Below, piece after piece: positions 31,643-40,014 of a stretch of DNA of 55,243 nucleotides (positions are counted from its first letter, which is position 1; each line of letters begins with the position of its first letter). Made by a program: the position numbers and the translations under genes. This DNA comes from a virus, in the IMG/VR virus record IMGVR_UViG_3300032516_000034, positions 1-55,243 of that record; one strand, given 5' to 3'. A model generated the notes under the pieces. The model had not been told where the DNA came from. It saw nothing but the letters and a program-made list of their open reading frames with translations, and did no database searches.

Positions 31643-32197
31643 TCACGCCCTGCGGTAGAAGATGTGCCTGCCGATGACAGCGACCCTAACCATACCCTTT
31701 GCCCACAAGGGCTTGATTGTGGACTTGTGGTAATGACTCGAATTGACGGTCGGCTTGAACTGGCCGCTGATGAGTTCCTTGGCGAGCCCCATACATTCGT
31801 CGAATACCTGCCGCTCCTTCGGCGCGAGCCTGTCTTCCTGAAGATAAAGCAGCTTTTCACCGTCCTTGCCGTTCCAGCAAGAGAACTGGCGGCTCTTCCA
31901 GCACTCGTCCGCCATGCTGTAAGGCTTACCATCGGCTCGGCTCCAGATAACCGACGCCACAGCCCGCCTCCCCGCCTGCGACTCGCCACGGGCCTCGGCA
32001 AACAGCGTCAGGGCGATTATACGGGCATCGTCATTGAGCTGGGCCTGCAACTCGGCATCACTGAAATCTTCGGACGCTGCGAGAAATGGATCGGGCTGCT
32101 CTGGCTTCTCGCGGAGCTGGTGGCAGCAAATAGCTGTTGCGGCCATTGCCGAACAGATCGCGAGCAGCAACATTGAATATGATAGTTTTCTTCCCAT
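31643..32197 (-). CDS. SleB-type cell wall hydrolase (lysin)
   Basis: 184 aa from ATG 32197; ATG 32209 abuts the ribosome binding site and is less likely. Residues ~5-25 (YSMLLLAICSAMAATAICC) form a signal or signal-anchor segment. The domain from ~55 (ARIIALTLFAEARGESQAGRRAVASVI) through CWKSRQFSCWN to YHKSTIKPLW is the Hydrolase_2/SleB family, with the AEARGE motif carrying the catalytic Glu. These enzymes cleave peptidoglycan glycan strands. Likely the endolysin, exported through Sec or as a signal-arrest-release enzyme. Driven by its own family B promoter. Confidence 0.85.
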   Translation of the reverse strand: MGRKLSYSMLLLAICSAMAATAICCHQLREKPEQPDPFLAASEDFSDAELQAQLNDDARIIALTLFAEARGESQAGRRAVASVIWSRADGKPYSMADECWKSRQFSCWNGKDGEKLLYLQEDRLAPKERQVFDECMGLAKELISGQFKPTVNSSHYHKSTIKPLWAKGMVRVAVIGRHIFYRRA

Positions 32198-32222
32198 GAT
32201 GCAGAACATCTCCTTCCAGCAC

Positions 32223-32251
32223 TACATTGCACTGGAAGAAGAGGAATCCAA
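32223..32251 (-). promoter_or_regulatory. Family B promoter, copy 2
   Basis: TTGGAT (32246-32251), 17 nt, AATGTA (32223-32228). Serves the lysin gene at 32197 after an AAGGAG leader. The most divergent copy in its spacer, yet with the same spacing. Confidence 0.65.
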
Positions 32252-32256
32252 GAAAA

Positions 32257-32997
32257 TTACACTATTTTAAGTTCCCCCAACGATGTGAGACAGCCGTCTG
32301 GAGTCTTCTGGAGGCAGGACTCTATCTTATCCCCACGCTGAAAAACCGAATAACTCTGCGATGTATACATACAAAGAAAAGCATCTACCACATCGTTCTC
32401 GTCAATATAGTATCTGACGATAGTAGAAGCATGAGCCGCAAACCACAAATCGTGACCAATTGTCGGCGATTCGCACCCCGAGATGTCGTAGCCGCCAGCA
32501 CTTGATTGAATATCTGTTACTCTTTTCTTGATTAGCTGTCCCGACAACCATGTCCCAAATGCAAGGAAAATACGCTTCTTCAATGCGCGAGCAATACCTA
32601 TCTCGACAAGTGTTCCAAATGCGTCATAGTTTTCAATATAAGCAAAAAACAGAGTAGACTTTCTGATTTGTCTTTCCGAGTTATTCAAAACATATTGTCT
32701 CTCTGTTTTATCAAGGTCTGTCGATGTTACCGACCCACATCCAGATGCTACGCCATGTGTGCTCGGGCCATGTGAACACCCATGATCGCAGTCAAAGAAG
32801 AACGGCCCAGTATAATCAAAAAATACGGAAGAATGTAACGTGTCAACTACGAACGCATCTCGCAAAATATCTTCCGTCATTTCTTTTCTGGAAGACCTTT
32901 CATTTTGACCGCAAAGCCCGGCGTTATCCCCAACAAAATGTCGTCTCCAATCATTCTTGTCAATCTTCCCCGCCAAGTAAACTATCTCTTTCCTCAT
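32257..32997 (-). CDS. Nucleoside 2-deoxyribosyltransferase-like protein
   Basis: 246 aa; ATG 32997 overlaps the RecQ stop (ATGA). N terminus EIVYLAGKIDKNDWR and residues ~115-150 (STLFFAYIENYDAFGTLVEIGIARALKK) match the deoxyribosyltransferase pattern, including the (D/N)xxGTxxE(I/L)GxA motif with the likely catalytic Glu. In between is an unusual Cys/His/Gly-rich stretch. Such enzymes swap bases on deoxynucleosides or act in NAD-related chemistry. The function is not certain; the fold call is fairly safe. Confidence 0.65.
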   Translation of the reverse strand: MRKEIVYLAGKIDKNDWRRHFVGDNAGLCGQNERSSRKEMTEDILRDAFVVDTLHSSVFFDYTGPFFFDCDHGCSHGPSTHGVASGCGSVTSTDLDKTERQYVLNNSERQIRKSTLFFAYIENYDAFGTLVEIGIARALKKRIFLAFGTWLSGQLIKKRVTDIQSSAGGYDISGCESPTIGHDLWFAAHASTIVRYYIDENDVVDAFLCMYTSQSYSVFQRGDKIESCLQKTPDGCLTSLGELKIV

Positions 32998-34553
32998 CGT
33001 GTTTCACCGTTGGTACAGTTATCACATGCTCCACACTTCCCCGAAAAAGAAGTGTCGCCGAAGTAATCACAAATAGAAGCGACACGGCAGTCGCCACTCT
33101 GATAAAATGAGACAACGGCATCCACCTTGTCTATTTTCTCCTGTCTTATTTTATCCAACCCCGAACAGTCAAGGTTGCTGCCTCCCGTCAGCGAGACCCG
33201 ATACTTACCCCTTTCTAATTTTCTAACAAGACCTTTCTTCTTGAGAAAAGAGATACATCCTCCCACGTTGACGCAATCCGCCGCCATCCCCATGTCTTTT
33301 TGTATCATGTTTACAGTGGCGGTTTCATCATTCGGTTTGGCATTTCTAAGGGCCACTGAGCGGAGCCATGCCCAAAAATCCTGAACATCTTGCCCTCTTG
33401 GACTAACAACATCAATTAATATCATCTGTGTGCCGTAGTCTTGTCTGTAATCCCACAAAGTCAAGCACAGTGATTCGTTCCCGTCCCGCCCTGCGCGACC
33501 TATCTCCTGATACCAGTCTTCAATACTGCTTGATAATCCTGAATGGATAACGAATCGCACATCGGGCCTATCAATCCCCATTCCAAAAGCACTGGTTGCT
33601 ACAATAATACCGCCATTGTCCATCCATTTATTCTGAACGGTCTTCCTGTCTCCCGGTTTCATCCCCGCGTGATAAAATGTCGAATCAATTCCTCTTTCCT
33701 GAAGGTAGGTGCATATACTCACGGCCATATTGCGAGTAGGTGAGTATATGATTCCGGTGTTATGTCCCGCCTTCTGAAAATCCTCCACAATTTCTCTCAT
33801 TGCTTCAGTTCTTGATATTCCAAAGCCAGACATCACGGCAAGTCGAAGATTGGGACGGTATACCCCTTTGACGAATCTCTTCGCCCCTGCGATACCCAAG
33901 CTGGCGCAAATATCATCCTGTACTCTTTTTGTAGCAGTCGCGGTAAGAGCGACAACGCGCTCTGGCTTCATATTGAGAATAGCTTTTGCAAGCCTCGAAT
34001 AAGATGGCCTAAAGTCGTGACCCCATCTGCTAATACAGTGCGCCTCATCTACAGCCAAAAGACTCACTCTGACGCCATAAATGCTTGTGTTGAACTCCCC
34101 ATTATCAAATCTCTCTGGAGCAACATAGAGAACTTTTACGGCTCCGCTGATTATTTGTAACATTGCCTCTCTTTCTTCTTTTGCCGTAAGAGAAGAATTG
34201 ATGAGAAGAGCCTTGACTCCAATATGCTGAAGTTTATCCACCTGATCTTTCATCAAAGCAATAAGAGGGCTGACAACAACTGCCATCCCATCAACAACGA
34301 GTGCGGGTACTTGGTATAAAAGGCTTTTGCCATACCCTGTCGGAAAAACAACAAGAACTCCATCTCGACCATTGATGACTTCGTTGATTATTTCTTCTTG
34401 ATCGGGCCTAAAACCTGTATGACCGAATACGGATAACGCCTCCGCTGTTGTCAATTTCGGCTCGGTTGATCGCGGGAGCACAGTAGAAGAGCCTAAAGAT
34501 GCCCTCTCCTTCATTCTCCTAATTTTATCAATCATGTTTGTCATGGTTGCCAT
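32994..34553 (-). CDS. recQ: RecQ-family DNA helicase
   Basis: 519 aa from ATG 34553, placed after the upstream stop. Motifs in order: FGHTGFRPDQ (motif 0), FPTGYGKSLLYQ (I, Lys76), SPLIALMKDQVD (Ia), VDEAHCISRWGHDFRPSY (II, residues 168-185), ALTATAT (III), GIIYSPTRN (IV), VATSAFGMGID (V), QEIGRAGRDG (VI). The C-terminal zinc-binding RQC part is CRVASICDYFG...CGACDNC; the HRDC domain is missing. It unwinds DNA 3'-5', probably in phage recombination and replication. Coupled to the deoxyribosyltransferase-like gene. Confidence 0.95.
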   Translation of the reverse strand: MATMTNMIDKIRRMKERASLGSSTVLPRSTEPKLTTAEALSVFGHTGFRPDQEEIINEVINGRDGVLVVFPTGYGKSLLYQVPALVVDGMAVVVSPLIALMKDQVDKLQHIGVKALLINSSLTAKEEREAMLQIISGAVKVLYVAPERFDNGEFNTSIYGVRVSLLAVDEAHCISRWGHDFRPSYSRLAKAILNMKPERVVALTATATKRVQDDICASLGIAGAKRFVKGVYRPNLRLAVMSGFGISRTEAMREIVEDFQKAGHNTGIIYSPTRNMAVSICTYLQERGIDSTFYHAGMKPGDRKTVQNKWMDNGGIIVATSAFGMGIDRPDVRFVIHSGLSSSIEDWYQEIGRAGRDGNESLCLTLWDYRQDYGTQMILIDVVSPRGQDVQDFWAWLRSVALRNAKPNDETATVNMIQKDMGMAADCVNVGGCISFLKKKGLVRKLERGKYRVSLTGGSNLDCSGLDKIRQEKIDKVDAVVSFYQSGDCRVASICDYFGDTSFSGKCGACDNCTNGETR

Positions 34554-34561
34554 CTGAGCCC

Positions 34562-35857
34562 CTACACGATTTCCATGATGAGCTTCTTCAGCCGCTCGTT
34601 GTACATAATCCACTGCTGCACGCGCCCTGCGTTATTCGCATCCCGCACGCGGGCTATGCGCATACAGAGATTGTGCCGCATGTCCTCGGGAATTTCGTCG
34701 ATGCACAGGAAGTCCTGAAAGTTCTTGATTGTCTTCTTGTCGGGCACGATGTCAGGCTGCACAATGTGCGCAAAGAGTCTGTCGCAGATGACGCCCAGCA
34801 CATCCACGCGCTTCTCGACGCCACCCATTAGCTTCTTGATGTGCTTCAGCATGCCTTCCTTGTCTCGGCCTTCAAGTATCTGCTCGGGCTCGATAATCAT
34901 TTCGACATCGCGCTCCATGAACACCATGAGCGTTGAAACCGTCTGATCGTCCAGTAGGGAACTGGCCATCATCTTGAATCGAATCTGGTTTTCCTTGGTG
35001 GACAAATCGGGTATGCGCTTCACGCACCTTCCCACTTCCGAAAGAGTGCGTGGATTCGTGCGCTCGGGGCCGATCATCATCTCGGGATATCTCAGCACAA
35101 AGCTGATGAGCCGCGAATCCAGCTTTTGTGATGCAGCCCACACACTCCACTCCTTCGCATCCGTCCTGAGTGTGATACTGCGTATGCGCGTGAGAATAGC
35201 AGAGTCGATGGATGTAACGAGATAGTCCTGCTCGTCGGGGTTGCCAGTGAGCACAATATTGCAGCCCTCGGGCAGCTTCCAGCTCACCATGCCGTAGTTC
35301 TGCAAAAGCTGCATGATACCCTTGATGATTCGGACGGACGCTCTATTCCAGTCGTCCAGCAGCAGGATCGACGGGCCGGGTTCGGTGGGAACCCAGTCAG
35401 GCGGCGCATACATCGTGCGGATGCCAGCCCTGTGCTCCATCTGCCAGCCGTCGGAGATATAGCCCTGAACTACCTCCTCTGGAATCCAGCGTTCCACTGG
35501 GCCTTTGCCGTTCTGCTTGCTCATCAGGATATGCCGAGCGGGCATGCCGTGCAGGTCTCCCATTTCCTCAAACTGGGCAATCGGCACATCGTAGACCTTG
35601 TAGCCGTCATATTGCTTGCCGCGCCATGTCACGGGATGCTTGCAGTGCTGCTTTACGATTGATGTCTTACCCGCTCCCGCGTGCGACCAGATGCAGGTTG
35701 CGAACCGCTCGTCGCTGCCGCTCGCCTCAACATCGGCATTGGCGTCAAATGCGTCTTGCAGGAAGTCGATGAGCTGCGAATACAGCACCTTCTCCCCGTA
35801 GCACCCTTGGAAGGAAAATTCCTTCTCGTTTACAGCAGTGTCTTCTTTCTTGGCCAT
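34562..35857 (-). CDS. MoxR-type AAA+ ATPase
   Basis: 431 aa, ATG 35857 after AGAAGGACAAG. Walker A IWSHAGAGKTSIVKQ (~57-71). Walker B SILLLDDWNRAS with DD instead of DE. Sensor region NIVLTGNPDEQDY and an arginine stretch follow. The order fits MoxR-family chaperone ATPases, which work with VWA proteins. The DUF2201 protein at 22578-23843 is one possible partner. It stands between an unknown coiled-coil gene (35861) and RecQ. Confidence 0.8.
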   Translation of the reverse strand: MAKKEDTAVNEKEFSFQGCYGEKVLYSQLIDFLQDAFDANADVEASGSDERFATCIWSHAGAGKTSIVKQHCKHPVTWRGKQYDGYKVYDVPIAQFEEMGDLHGMPARHILMSKQNGKGPVERWIPEEVVQGYISDGWQMEHRAGIRTMYAPPDWVPTEPGPSILLLDDWNRASVRIIKGIMQLLQNYGMVSWKLPEGCNIVLTGNPDEQDYLVTSIDSAILTRIRSITLRTDAKEWSVWAASQKLDSRLISFVLRYPEMMIGPERTNPRTLSEVGRCVKRIPDLSTKENQIRFKMMASSLLDDQTVSTLMVFMERDVEMIIEPEQILEGRDKEGMLKHIKKLMGGVEKRVDVLGVICDRLFAHIVQPDIVPDKKTIKNFQDFLCIDEIPEDMRHNLCMRIARVRDANNAGRVQQWIMYNERLKKLIMEIV

Positions 35858-35860
35858 AGG

Positions 35861-36397
35861 TTACTTGTCCTTCTCATACTTAACCCTGAATGTGACATTC
35901 TTCGATGTGCATTCCCTGAGTGCCGCACGGGCCTGAAGGACATTCGGAGACACACCAATGTTATCCGACATATCCCGATACGCTTCGGGATTCACGGAAT
36001 AAGTTTCACTCACCAGCGCGGAAATTCCAGCCTTCTTCAATATTTCCGCAGCCTTGTCAATCTCGGCCAGCGGCACGGCAAGGCTGCGATCACACTTCAC
36101 AACATCGGCCAGCAAGCCAGCCGAAATCGCAATTTGCGCACCAGCATAGCTCGGCGACGATGCCCTTATTTCGTAGCTTTCCATAGCGGTGACAACAGCG
36201 ATTGACTTATTGCCCGCCAGACGAACGCTGATTTCACCTTCGTCCATCTCGTCTTCCACATAGCTGGCTATCTTCGCCTTGAACTTCTTGTCTTTTTCGG
36301 TGAGGGCGTCGATTTCCGATTTAATCTTCGCACCTTCATCCACAATCTCGGCTATATCAGCCTTTGCCGTGATGATTCTCAATTGCTTCGTTGTCAT
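35861..36397 (-). CDS. Unknown 178-aa protein with N-terminal coiled coil
   Basis: ATG 36397; the longer reading upstream runs into the TnpB element and is rejected. It has GGTAAACAAACT before the start, only a weak ribosome binding site. Residues ~1-45 are a Lys/Glu/Ile coiled coil. The later part has PEAYRDMSDNIGVSPNVLQ. No family recognised. Stop is 3 nt before the MoxR-type start. Confidence 0.55.
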   Translation of the reverse strand: MTTKQLRIITAKADIAEIVDEGAKIKSEIDALTEKDKKFKAKIASYVEDEMDEGEISVRLAGNKSIAVVTAMESYEIRASSPSYAGAQIAISAGLLADVVKCDRSLAVPLAEIDKAAEILKKAGISALVSETYSVNPEAYRDMSDNIGVSPNVLQARAALRECTSKNVTFRVKYEKDK

Positions 36398-36467
36398 AGT
36401 TTGTTTACCTTTCCGCATTTGTTCGCAAAAGCTGGTTTCCGACTTGGTCTTCGCTGCTACCTTTCCA

Positions 36468-37622
36468 CTATGCAAATGCGAACATTGGCACAGATTTAGT
36501 TCCTGCTTCATCCAGCGATACCGTGCTGTCCACAGGCTTAACTTCCCGACTAGCCATCGGTAGTTGTTTTCGTAAGTTAATTGCGGCATTGATGTCCCTA
36601 TCAATTGTTAAACCGCAGTTTTCGCAGTGATATACCCTGTCAAACAATTTCAAATCCTGTTTGATATTGCCACAGCCACTACAGGTTTTGCTCGACGGGT
36701 AAAACCTATCGGCAGTATGTAGTTCAGTGCCATACCATACGGATTTGTACTCGAACTGTCGTCTTGCTTCACCAAAACTGGCGTCCATCAAGTGTCTGGC
36801 CAGTTTGTGGTTTTTTACCATATTTTCCACAGCAAGGTCTTCAATACAGATGGCTTGGCTTTCGCGCACCAGCATTGTCGTGGCCTTGTGTAGAAAATCG
36901 TTTCGTTGACAAGAAATTCGGTAATGCAGTTTGGACAAGCGAAGCTTGGCTTTTTCTCGATTTTTGGAGCCTTTGACTTTTTTGGATAACTGCCGTGATT
37001 TGGATTGCAGTCGTTTCAGGTTTTTAGCCAGTGATTTCGGGCCTTGAAACTGTCGGCCATCGGAAATAGTCATTGTGTTTTTGATTCCCAAGTCAACACC
37101 GAGTTGTTTGTCGCCAGTCTTTGGCTTCAGGATCGGCTTCGCATCAACACAGACGGATAAGAACCATTTGTTCGCAGTTCTTGATACGGTGCCCGACATG
37201 ATTTTGCCTTGGAAGCGCAGTGGCTCTCTCAGGCGTATCCAGCCGATAACTGGCAATCGTACTTTTTTACCTTCGATATGAAATTTTTCATTGGCTATCT
37301 GAAACGAATCATGGATACCCTTCTTGTGAAATATTGGATGCTTAGAAACACCTTTGAAAAAAGCCGTGAAAGCTCTGCCAAGATTAAGGAATGGTAAGGC
37401 ATGGGCGTCACGATGGATCAACTCAAGCCACGGGAATTGCTGGTATTTGATGGCATTAAATTGCTTTCTTAGTTTGTAGGCTGTCGGCTTTTCACCGGCT
37501 TCGTATTGGCGATTCCATTCAGAAAGAGCCCAGTTGTAAACGAACCGAGCGGTGCCGCAGGCTTGTTTGAAATACGCAACCTGCGATTTACTTGGCCTTA
37601 GCTCTATTTTGTGGGCTATCAT
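36468..37622 (-). CDS. tnpB: TnpB nuclease with canonical RuvC motifs
   Basis: 384 aa, ATG 37622 overlapping the stop of a 43-aa ORF. N-terminal helical region with the GTARFVYNWAL motif. RuvC-I is LGVDLGIKNTMTISDG. RuvC-II is AICIEDLAVENMVKN with Glu present. Zinc finger KTCSGCGNIKQDL...HCENCG. RuvC-III is TIDRDINAAINL. The C-terminal tail has PVDSTVSLDEAGT. All three acidic residues are kept, so it should be an RNA-guided nuclease. It differs clearly from the copy at 27621-28676, so the two elements arrived separately. The right end is not well defined (~36400-36468). Confidence 0.9.
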   Translation of the reverse strand: MIAHKIELRPSKSQVAYFKQACGTARFVYNWALSEWNRQYEAGEKPTAYKLRKQFNAIKYQQFPWLELIHRDAHALPFLNLGRAFTAFFKGVSKHPIFHKKGIHDSFQIANEKFHIEGKKVRLPVIGWIRLREPLRFQGKIMSGTVSRTANKWFLSVCVDAKPILKPKTGDKQLGVDLGIKNTMTISDGRQFQGPKSLAKNLKRLQSKSRQLSKKVKGSKNREKAKLRLSKLHYRISCQRNDFLHKATTMLVRESQAICIEDLAVENMVKNHKLARHLMDASFGEARRQFEYKSVWYGTELHTADRFYPSSKTCSGCGNIKQDLKLFDRVYHCENCGLTIDRDINAAINLRKQLPMASREVKPVDSTVSLDEAGTKSVPMFAFA

Positions 37623-37750
37623 TTCTTGCGTCTCAGTTTATTCAGTCGCTCCATGTGTTCCCTGCGTCTTTGACGCTCTTCCTTGGTAAGAGTTTTCGGA
37701 ATGCCTTTTCCAAGTCTACCAAGCTCTTGAGCTGCTTTATTCAATGTCAT
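37619..37750 (-). CDS. 43-aa basic ORF upstream of the second tnpB
   Basis: ATG 37750 to TGA 37619; stop overlaps the tnpB start (ATGA). Sequence begins MTLNKAAQELGRLGKGIPK and continues as a Lys/Arg/Glu helix. No Cys, so unrelated to the zinc ribbon of the other element, yet the same arrangement. A promoter (TTGACA 37780-37785, 17 nt, GATATT 37757-37762) precedes it. Confidence 0.6.
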   Translation of the reverse strand: MTLNKAAQELGRLGKGIPKTLTKEERQRRREHMERLNKLRRKK

Positions 37751-37756
37751 AAAATG

Positions 37757-37785
37757 AATATCTCACACAAAGCGTTTTCTGTCAA
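37757..37785 (-). promoter_or_regulatory. Promoter of the second TnpB element
   Basis: TTGACA-N17-GATATT. The CAGTTGTTGACA around the first box is identical to that of the 28832 promoter, although the elements otherwise differ, suggesting a conserved left-end promoter. Confidence 0.5.
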
Positions 37786-37828
37786 CAACTGTTTTCTCTT
37801 TTCCACGCCCACACTATACGATTCTCTG

Positions 37829-38470
37829 CTAGAAAACTTCCACCGAAGATACACCGTCACTTTCTGTCACCTCATATGTCCGCTCTGCAAAATCCCTGAG
37901 CCGCTCATGGTGAGAACACATGATAATCTGCATACCGAGCTTGTCCGTCAGAAGCCGCAGGAATTTTCCAACCAGTTCGATGCGCTCCAAATCCATGTGC
38001 TTCCAGCACTCATCCAAGACGCATACCCTGTCCGTCTGCTTGGAACCCAGCAGCACCATTAGCCGCAACGGAACGGAAATCGTATCCGACATGCCGCCAC
38101 CGAAGCCAACCATGTCTCGCCGCACTTCACCCTCTGCTATATCGCGCACCATCTCGATTTCCAGACAGGATCGGTTGTTCTTCACCGAGTAAGACAGTTC
38201 GACTCGGTAGCTCTTGCCGTAGATCAACTGAACAGCTTCGGAAATGACGGACTCGATTTTTCCCTTCATGGTTCCCCTGCGTTGGTCAGCGAAACTCATA
38301 ATGAACCCAAGAGCCTCTTGCGCTATCGACAACTCTCCAGCAAGACGAATTATCTTTGATTCGCACTCAGCTATCTGTCTTCCTAGTAGATCGTTTTCGA
38401 TCTGCTTCTTGTGAAGAATGTCATTTCTTCTCTGACATTCTTGCTTTATATCCTCGAATTCTGAAATCAT
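37829..38470 (-). CDS. Rad50/SbcC-like half ATPase (C-terminal lobe only)
   Basis: 213 aa, ATG 38470 after AAAGGATGATGGGTA. Residues 1-60 coiled coil. VGFGGGMSDTISVPLRL (~121-137) matches the ABC signature region of SMC/Rad50 proteins, VCVLDECWKHMD (149-160) is Walker B with the D-loop, and IIMCSHHE is the switch His. There is no P-loop, so it needs a partner bearing the N-terminal lobe, not found in this window. Phage gp46-type recombination ATPases are the closest known role. Confidence 0.6.
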   Translation of the reverse strand: MISEFEDIKQECQRRNDILHKKQIENDLLGRQIAECESKIIRLAGELSIAQEALGFIMSFADQRRGTMKGKIESVISEAVQLIYGKSYRVELSYSVKNNRSCLEIEMVRDIAEGEVRRDMVGFGGGMSDTISVPLRLMVLLGSKQTDRVCVLDECWKHMDLERIELVGKFLRLLTDKLGMQIIMCSHHERLRDFAERTYEVTESDGVSSVEVF

Positions 38471-38645
38471 TACCCATCATCCTTTCCGAGTGAGCCTGAC
38501 AAAAACAGAGAGGGCAGCCCGAACTTCTCGCCCTACTTCTTTCTTTAACAGCAGTCTGCCATTCGTGTCCTTTCTCGCAAAGCCACCAAACTTTTTTCGC
38601 ACTCGCCCGACCGATCTGATCGGGAGTTAAATTCCCATTTTTCAT
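38421..38645 (-). CDS. DUF4379-like zinc-ribbon protein
   Basis: 74 aa from ATG 38645, or 83 aa from GTG 38672. KNGNLTPDQIG then KKVWWLCEKGHEW and SSGCPLCFC fit the treble-clef zinc-ribbon pattern seen in DUF4379 (LTP...KVWW.C..GHEW...R....GCP.C). A 7-codon ORF with its own ribosome binding site (AGAAGGAG, ATG 38660) ends TGA overlapping ATG 38645, so start by coupling is possible. Overlaps the Rad50-like gene by 50 nt. Confidence 0.55.
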   Translation of the reverse strand: MKNGNLTPDQIGRASAKKVWWLCEKGHEWQTAVKERSRARSSGCPLCFCQAHSERMMGNDFRIRGYKARMSEKK

Positions 38646-38707
38646 GGATTGAATAATATACTCATATCTCACTCCTTCTCTGTTTGTGTTATTCTGCCTT
38701 TCATCAC

Positions 38708-38713
38708 ACTATA
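38708..38713 (-). promoter_or_regulatory. Possible -10 box (GCGTATAGTG)
   Basis: GCGTATAGTGTG lies between the gene at 38722 and the zinc-ribbon gene. The same core occurs at 24145, 30173 and 44181. No clear -35 box. Confidence 0.25.
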
Positions 38714-38721
38714 CGCCGCAG

Positions 38722-38961
38722 CTACACGATCCTGTTCTGATATCTTTGCAGACACTTCTGGCACCGAGTAATATTCTGTCCACCCCACCCAACACTGAAC
38801 GGGAACTTTGTGCTTCCAGTCCTGATCGTTCTGCCGCATAAAACCCTGAAATCCCAGTTGTCCTTCGAGATTCGTATATGCACGACATTGCTGTCATGCG
38901 CCCTTGTGTTTAAGATTCCTTCTTCGTGGAACAGAATTGTTTTCCAATCGTCCTTTTTCAT
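38722..38961 (-). CDS. Unknown 79-aa protein
   Basis: ATG 38961 after AGAAGGAGAAGAAGG. Contains RVLCGRTIRTG and a CQKCLQRYQ pair, perhaps a zinc site with the earlier Cys. Overlaps the previous gene by 68 nt. An alternative frame (38709-38897) lacks a good start and is less likely. Confidence 0.5.
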   Translation of the reverse strand: MKKDDWKTILFHEEGILNTRAHDSNVVHIRISKDNWDFRVLCGRTIRTGSTKFPFSVGWGGQNITRCQKCLQRYQNRIV

Positions 38962-39172
38962 CCTTCTTCTCCTTCTGCCCGCACTGGGCGATCAGCTCGC
39001 CAATCGCCGCGTCGATGTCCTTCCCGTGGCCTTTGTTTTCTTCCAGCATGGACAGGAAGAACCTGCTGAACACATAATCCGTCAGAATGTTGTCCTTGTT
39101 GCAGGACGGATACCCGAACTCTTGCAGGTTCTTCACCCCTGCCGCAATCAGCTTGTCGCGTATTTCGTTCAT
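38894..39172 (-). CDS. Unknown 92-aa phage protein
   Basis: ATG 39172 after GGAAGGAGAAGTC. Reads MNEIRDKLIAAGVKNLQEFG then FSRFFLSMLEENKG, a helical protein of a kind common in phage early gene runs, without known function. Four-nt overlap with the upstream stop. Confidence 0.6.
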   Translation of the reverse strand: MNEIRDKLIAAGVKNLQEFGYPSCNKDNILTDYVFSRFFLSMLEENKGHGKDIDAAIGELIAQCGQKEKKDEKGRLENNSVPRRRNLKHKGA

Positions 39173-39426
39173 GACTTCTCCTTCCACGCCCTGCATCCAT
39201 TCAGGCAAAATGAACACGGCCTATCCCGGTCAACACAACTGCGACACGCCTTTGCGAGAAACACGTCAATGCCGTCGTCCGGGTCATCCACAAGTTCCTG
39301 AAGCCGCCGTGGCGAAAACGAGTCAATGCCTAGAATATGCTCGCCCCACCTTTTGATTTCATCTTTCGTGTGGGTGCCGCTCGGACGGGCACAGCGATAA
39401 ATTTCCATCAGCTCTGGCATTATCAT
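39169..39426 (-). CDS. Unknown 85-aa protein with Cys-rich C terminus
   Basis: ATG 39426 overlaps the upstream stop (ATGA). C terminus CRSCVDRDRPCSFCLNGC has five Cys and probably binds zinc. Middle part RRLQELVDDPDDGIDVFL. No family recognised. Confidence 0.55.
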   Translation of the reverse strand: MIMPELMEIYRCARPSGTHTKDEIKRWGEHILGIDSFSPRRLQELVDDPDDGIDVFLAKACRSCVDRDRPCSFCLNGCRAWKEKS

Positions 39427-39821
39427 CGTAACTTCGCCTCCTGTGCTTCTGGCGGGACATCAATGCGATAGTATGTCATGCCCTTGCATTCGATGCCGCG
39501 AATCTCACAGCTTTTCCTGAATGCCCATTGCTTGTCCGATTCCATTAACACTTCCCACACCAGAAGTCCAAAGCAGCAGGCGGCCATTTCTTCATTGAAG
39601 CCACACGCCTTTTCGCAGATCGGCATAAAAACCGTGCCCGCCCAATCGTTGCCGGGAATATGACTGGAAGTGAAGACCTGCTTGCCCTCGACATACCGCT
39701 CGATTGCCGAACGCATAGCCGCTATCTCGTCTGCGGAGAGCTTGCTCATCCATACCCGATAGTCTTTCCCGTGCGGAATAGACTTCATCTTCGTCACCGC
39801 TGAGTCAATTGCGTAAATCAT
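39423..39821 (-). CDS. Unknown 132-aa protein
   Basis: ATG 39821 after GGAAGGAGAAACT. Helical with several Cys (FMPICEKACGFNEEMAACCFG). No family recognised. Overlaps the end of the 64-aa gene upstream by 4 nt. Confidence 0.55.
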   Translation of the reverse strand: MIYAIDSAVTKMKSIPHGKDYRVWMSKLSADEIAAMRSAIERYVEGKQVFTSSHIPGNDWAGTVFMPICEKACGFNEEMAACCFGLLVWEVLMESDKQWAFRKSCEIRGIECKGMTYYRIDVPPEAQEAKLR

Positions 39822-40012
39822 AGTTTCTCCTTCCATCTCCACTGCTCTTCCGTGCCGTCAGGATGCACAATCACAAATCCTTCATGCTGATACTGGTGGT
39901 TATGGCACCACCGCCGAGCGGTCTTCCTGCTGGCAAACTTGCCATCGAAGAACACCTTCTTCGACTTGGGGTGCGTGCCGCGCCAGTACACTTTGTATAC
40001 TTCGCCGATCAT
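39818..40012 (-). CDS. Unknown 64-aa protein
   Basis: ATG 40012 after AGGAATAAGC. Beta-rich and basic (VYKVYWRGTHPKSKKVFFDG, ARRWCHNHQYQHEGFVI). No family recognised. Confidence 0.5.
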   Translation of the reverse strand: MIGEVYKVYWRGTHPKSKKVFFDGKFASRKTARRWCHNHQYQHEGFVIVHPDGTEEQWRWKEKL

Positions 40013-40014
40013 GC

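Noticed and set aside
38709-38897. Alternative 62-codon minus-strand ORF
   Set aside because: Overlaps the better-supported 79-aa gene at 38722-38961, which has a strong ribosome binding site.
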